Assembly (NCBI RefSeq): GCF_013170845.1
Contig: NZ_CP033367.1
Location: 2,295,001-2,359,000 of the forward strand
From: Mesorhizobium loti R88b
GTDB taxonomy: Bacteria; Pseudomonadota; Alphaproteobacteria; Rhizobiales; Rhizobiaceae
Reading direction: 5' to 3'
Length of the DNA stretch: 64,000 nt
Part shown: piece by piece, positions 61,423 to 64,000 of the stretch
Position numbering within the stretch: position 1 is the first letter of the stretch
Layout of the letters: each line of letters starts with the position of its first letter
Program-made: the position numbers and the translations under genes
The notes under the pieces: generated by a model
What the model was told of the DNA's origin: nothing
Seen by the model: the letters and a program-made list of their open reading frames with translations, nothing else
The model's database searches: none

Positions 61423-62061
61423 CTATTTCTTGAGCTTGCTCGCCGCGCGGGCCAACGCTTCGATCTCGTCCCATTTGCCGGCCTTGACGAGGTCATCAGG
61501 GGCAACCCAGGAGCCGCCGACGCAGATGACGTTGGGCAGGCTGAGGTAATCGGCGGCGTTCTTGCCGGTGATGCCGCCGGTCGGGCAGAATTTCACATCG
61601 GCGAGCGGCGACGCGAAAGCCTTCAGCGAAGCGATGCCGCCGGACTGTTCGGCCGGGAAGAACTTCAGGAAGCGCAGGCCAGCCTCCCGCGCGGCCATGA
61701 TCTCGCCGGGCGTGATGGCGCCAGGCAGCAGCGGAACCTCGCTGTCGGCGGCTGCCGCCAGAAGCTCGCGCGTGATGCCGGGGCTGACGATGAAGCGCGA
61801 ACCGGCGCTGGCTGCCTCGGCGAACTGCCTGCTGTCCAGAATGGTGCCCGCGCCGACAATGGCTTCCTCGACCTCGGCCGCCACCCGCCGGATCGCTTCC
61901 AGCGCGTCAGCGGTTCTGAGTGTAATCTCGATCGCCGGCAGGCCACCACGCGCCAGGGCGCGGGCCAGCGGCACGGCGTTGGCGACATCAGAGATCTTCA
62001 GCACCGGGATAACCGGCTGGCCGTTGAGGAGTGACAGGAGTTTTTCGGTCTTGCTGGGCAT
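61423..62061 (-). CDS. eda: 2-dehydro-3-deoxy-phosphogluconate aldolase
   Basis: 212 residues from ATG 62061, preceded by GGAGAGAG; eight codons upstream (62085) another ATG is not supported. KDPG aldolase with Glu in AIEITLRT, AGTILDSRQ, and the Schiff-base Lys in LRFLKFFPAE. It cleaves KDPG to pyruvate and glyceraldehyde-3-phosphate in the Entner-Doudoroff pathway, the main sugar route in rhizobia. Monocistronic, ending at a shared terminator. Confidence 0.95.
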   Translation of the reverse strand: MPSKTEKLLSLLNGQPVIPVLKISDVANAVPLARALARGGLPAIEITLRTADALEAIRRVAAEVEEAIVGAGTILDSRQFAEAASAGSRFIVSPGITRELLAAAADSEVPLLPGAITPGEIMAAREAGLRFLKFFPAEQSGGIASLKAFASPLADVKFCPTGGITGKNAADYLSLPNVICVGGSWVAPDDLVKAGKWDEIEALARAASKLKK

Positions 62062-62274
62062 CTGTCTCTCTCCGTATCGAGCCATATCGAAGGCGATTTC
62101 AACCGATTAGCAGACGCGTCTTTGCCTGTCCATGAAACCAGGCGTGTCGCGATGTCACGCGCCGTCGGACAGCTTACGGGCTCTTCTCCGACAGGGCCAT
62201 GACATCAGCCGAAGTAGGCTGCCAAACCCGTTTTGCCTTGAATCGGCTTTTACGAGCGTCTAGTTGCTCTGGCA

Positions 62275-63204
62275 ATGACACCGTCCGCTCCATTCCAGCC
62301 CGTCCGCGTCGCCGCGCTTTACCGGTTTGCCCGGCTCGATGCCTTTGACGAACTGCGCGCGCCGCTTGCTGCCTTCTGTTGCGGACGCGGCATCAAGGGC
62401 ACGCTGCTGCTGGCCCATGAGGGCATCAATGGCACGGTCGCCGGCAGCGAGGCCGCGATCGCCGAGCTGATCGCCTATATCGAAGCCATCGACGGGCTGG
62501 CGGGCCTCGAGGTCAAGTACAGCAGTGCCGCGGAAATGCCGTTCCACCGCATGAAGGTGCGGCTGAAGCGCGAGATCGTCACCATGGGCGTCGAGGACAT
62601 CGACCCGTCGACGAGTGCCGGCACCTATGTCGCGCCTGCTGACTGGAACGCGCTGATTTCGCAGCCCGACACGATCGTCATCGACACGCGCAATGCCTAT
62701 GAGGTCTCGATCGGCACCTTCAAGGGCGCGGTCGATCCGGCGACCGCGAGCTTTCGCGAATTCCCGGCCTGGGTGGAAGCGCACCGGTCGGAACTCGAAG
62801 GCCGCAAGGTGGCAATGTTTTGCACCGGCGGCATTCGCTGCGAGAAGGCAACCGCCTATGTAAAATCGCTCGGCTTCGAGGACGTGTTCCATCTCAAGGG
62901 CGGTATCTTGAAATACCTCGAGGACGTTCCCGCCGAGCAGAGCCTGTGGCAAGGCGAGTGCTTCGTCTTCGACGAGCGGGTTTCGGTGTCGCACGGCCTC
63001 ACCGAGGGCGATGCGGAACTGTGCCGTGCCTGCCGCCATCCGCTGGCGGCGGGCGACCTGGCGTCGCCGAAATATGCCGCTGGCGTCTCTTGCCCGCATT
63101 GTTTTGACGCCCGTACCGACGAGGACCGTCAACGCTACGCCGAGCGTCAACGGCAGGTGGAGCTCGCGCAAACGCGGGGCAAGGGGCCGCATATCGGATC
63201 CTGA
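62275..63204 (+). CDS. trhO: tRNA uridine(34) hydroxylase TrhO, rhodanese domain (YceA)
   Basis: 309 residues. N-terminal acylphosphatase-like part ([21 protein letters not shown]) followed by a rhodanese domain with active-site [13 protein letters not shown], then [11 protein letters not shown] and two zinc-type Cys pairs ([14 protein letters not shown]). Matches TrhO, which hydroxylates U34 of some tRNAs in the mo5U/cmo5U path. No strong ribosome site before ATG 62275. Confidence 0.93.
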   Translation: MTPSAPFQPVRVAALYRFARLDAFDELRAPLAAFCCGRGIKGTLLLAHEGINGTVAGSEAAIAELIAYIEAIDGLAGLEVKYSSAAEMPFHRMKVRLKREIVTMGVEDIDPSTSAGTYVAPADWNALISQPDTIVIDTRNAYEVSIGTFKGAVDPATASFREFPAWVEAHRSELEGRKVAMFCTGGIRCEKATAYVKSLGFEDVFHLKGGILKYLEDVPAEQSLWQGECFVFDERVSVSHGLTEGDAELCRACRHPLAAGDLASPKYAAGVSCPHCFDARTDEDRQRYAERQRQVELAQTRGKGPHIGS

Positions 63205-63313
63205 TCGAGGCACCGGCAAAGCGGCGCCTGTCATTGCAATGTCAAGCTTCGGGACCTACGTCTTCGGCGTTCGAAACCTGCCCGTTCGGCCGGGCACATG
63301 CTGGAGGCACTGA

Positions 63314-64000
63314 ATGTTCGATCCCAAGAAGCTTCTCGACGATCTGCTCGGCTCGCAAATCCCCGGCACCAGCGGCACCGTCCGCGACAAGGCGGGCCAG
63401 GCCGTGCAGATGGCCAAGGACAATCCGCTGGCCGCCGGTGCGCTTGCGGCGGTGCTGCTTGGAACCGGTGCTGGCCGCGAGGTGACCGGTGCGGCGGTGA
63501 AGCTCGGTGGCCTGGCCGCGATCGGCGGCCTCGCCTACAAGGCCTACCAGAACTACAAGACCGGCAACGCGCCGGAGCAGGCGCCCGCGTCCGGCGAACC
63601 TGAATTGCTGCCGCCGCCCAAGGACACCGCCTTCCATCCGTCGCAGGCGCCGCAAGGCGAGGATGAGTTCACGCTGACCCTGGTGCGGGCGATGATCTCG
63701 GCCGCCAAGGCGGATGGCCATGTCGACGACGAGGAACGCAAGAAGATCGCCGGCAAGCTCAGCGTGTCGGGAATCGGCACCGATGCCGAGAAATTCCTGA
63801 TGGCGGAGCTGGAAAGCCCGCTCGATCTCGACACGCTGGTGGCGGGTGCGCACACCGACGCGCAGAAGCTCGAGCTCTATACGGCGTCGCGCCTCACCAT
63901 CGATCCCGACACGCGCGCCGAGCGTGGCTATCTCGACCTGCTTGCCGGCCGGCTTGGCCTGCCGGACGCGCTGGTCGACCATGTCGAGGCGACGGTTTCG
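63314..64000 (+). CDS. DUF533/TerB-like membrane-associated protein, 3' end cut by window
   Basis: 229 codons to the window edge. MFDPKKLLDDLLGSQ, a hydrophobic Gly/Ala-rich segment (about residues 38-80, AAGALAAVLLGTGAG and GGLAAIGGLAYKAYQNY), a Pro linker and a TerB-like helical domain (LVRAMISAAKADGHVDDEERKKI) correspond to the DUF533 (YebE) family. GGAGG lies six bases before ATG 63314. Function in bacteria is not established; the TerB part suggests a stress link. The last residues are beyond base 64000. Confidence 0.88.
   Translation, partial: MFDPKKLLDDLLGSQIPGTSGTVRDKAGQAVQMAKDNPLAAGALAAVLLGTGAGREVTGAAVKLGGLAAIGGLAYKAYQNYKTGNAPEQAPASGEPELLPPPKDTAFHPSQAPQGEDEFTLTLVRAMISAAKADGHVDDEERKKIAGKLSVSGIGTDAEKFLMAELESPLDLDTLVAGAHTDAQKLELYTASRLTIDPDTRAERGYLDLLAGRLGLPDALVDHVEATVS

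Overview
The window is high-GC chromosomal DNA from an alphaproteobacterium of the order Hyphomicrobiales (Rhizobiales), most likely Mesorhizobium or a close relative. The evidence is CpdR next to an N-formylglutamate amidohydrolase-type gene and tRNA-Val, a Brucella-type Omp10 lipoprotein, homospermidine synthase, an MmgR/suhB-type small RNA beside hisN, a ROSE-type thermometer before a small heat-shock gene, rhizobial CTTGAC-N17 promoter spacing, and palindromic intergenic repeats of the rhizobial kind. Strand and family calls were made by reading translations; no database search was run.

Layout. 1-10.7 kb: a LacI-controlled catabolic locus. Reading leftward, lacI, a Gfo/Idh/MocA dehydrogenase, a family I CoA-transferase, an enoyl-CoA hydratase, an aldehyde dehydrogenase, a sugar-binding protein and two CUT1 permeases lie nearly end to end. 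A DUF993-like gene diverges from lacI, and each side carries a copy of the same palindromic operator. 10.7-13.4 kb: a GDP-fucose locus with a frameshifted stub of GDP-mannose dehydratase, an intact GDP-L-fucose synthase and a fucosyltransferase-like protein. 13.4-15.6 kb: a rhomboid protease, then a gene-poor stretch ending at tRNA-Val. 15.7-23 kb: cpdR, N-formylglutamate amidohydrolase, the small RNA, hisN, an AraC regulator, two small proteins, a lysophospholipase-like hydrolase, hsp20 with sigma-32 promoter and thermometer, and threonine aldolase.

23-29.7 kb: gltB and gltD (glutamate synthase). 29.8-33.5 kb: an orphan Tat-exported solute-binding protein, a 2-keto-4-pentenoate hydratase-type enzyme, a relic of an oxidoreductase and a divergent LysR regulator. 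33.5-49.7 kb: envelope and housekeeping genes (DUF459 SGNH hydrolase, lytic transglycosylase, galU, beta-barrel protein, KdsD-type isomerase, NfeD with a band-7 partner, FAD oxidoreductase, hemH, a 5'-nucleotidase fused to LysM, Omp10-like lipoprotein, homospermidine synthase). 49.8-54.7 kb: a pabB-pabC-DUF3445-hypothetical run and a helix-hairpin-helix membrane protein. 55-64 kb: oligoendopeptidase F, a sigma-54 activator, a DUF882 peptidase, a tiny His/Met-rich secreted protein, eda, trhO and the start of a DUF533/TerB-like gene cut by the window edge.

Most of the window is ordinary core chromosome. The parts most worth following are the LacI regulon, which joins a sugar importer to CoA chemistry and a DUF993 protein with no obvious known pathway; the fucose locus with its broken first gene; a 172-bp inverted-repeat element starting inside the galU stop codon; and three regulatory RNA or promoter elements legible directly from sequence.
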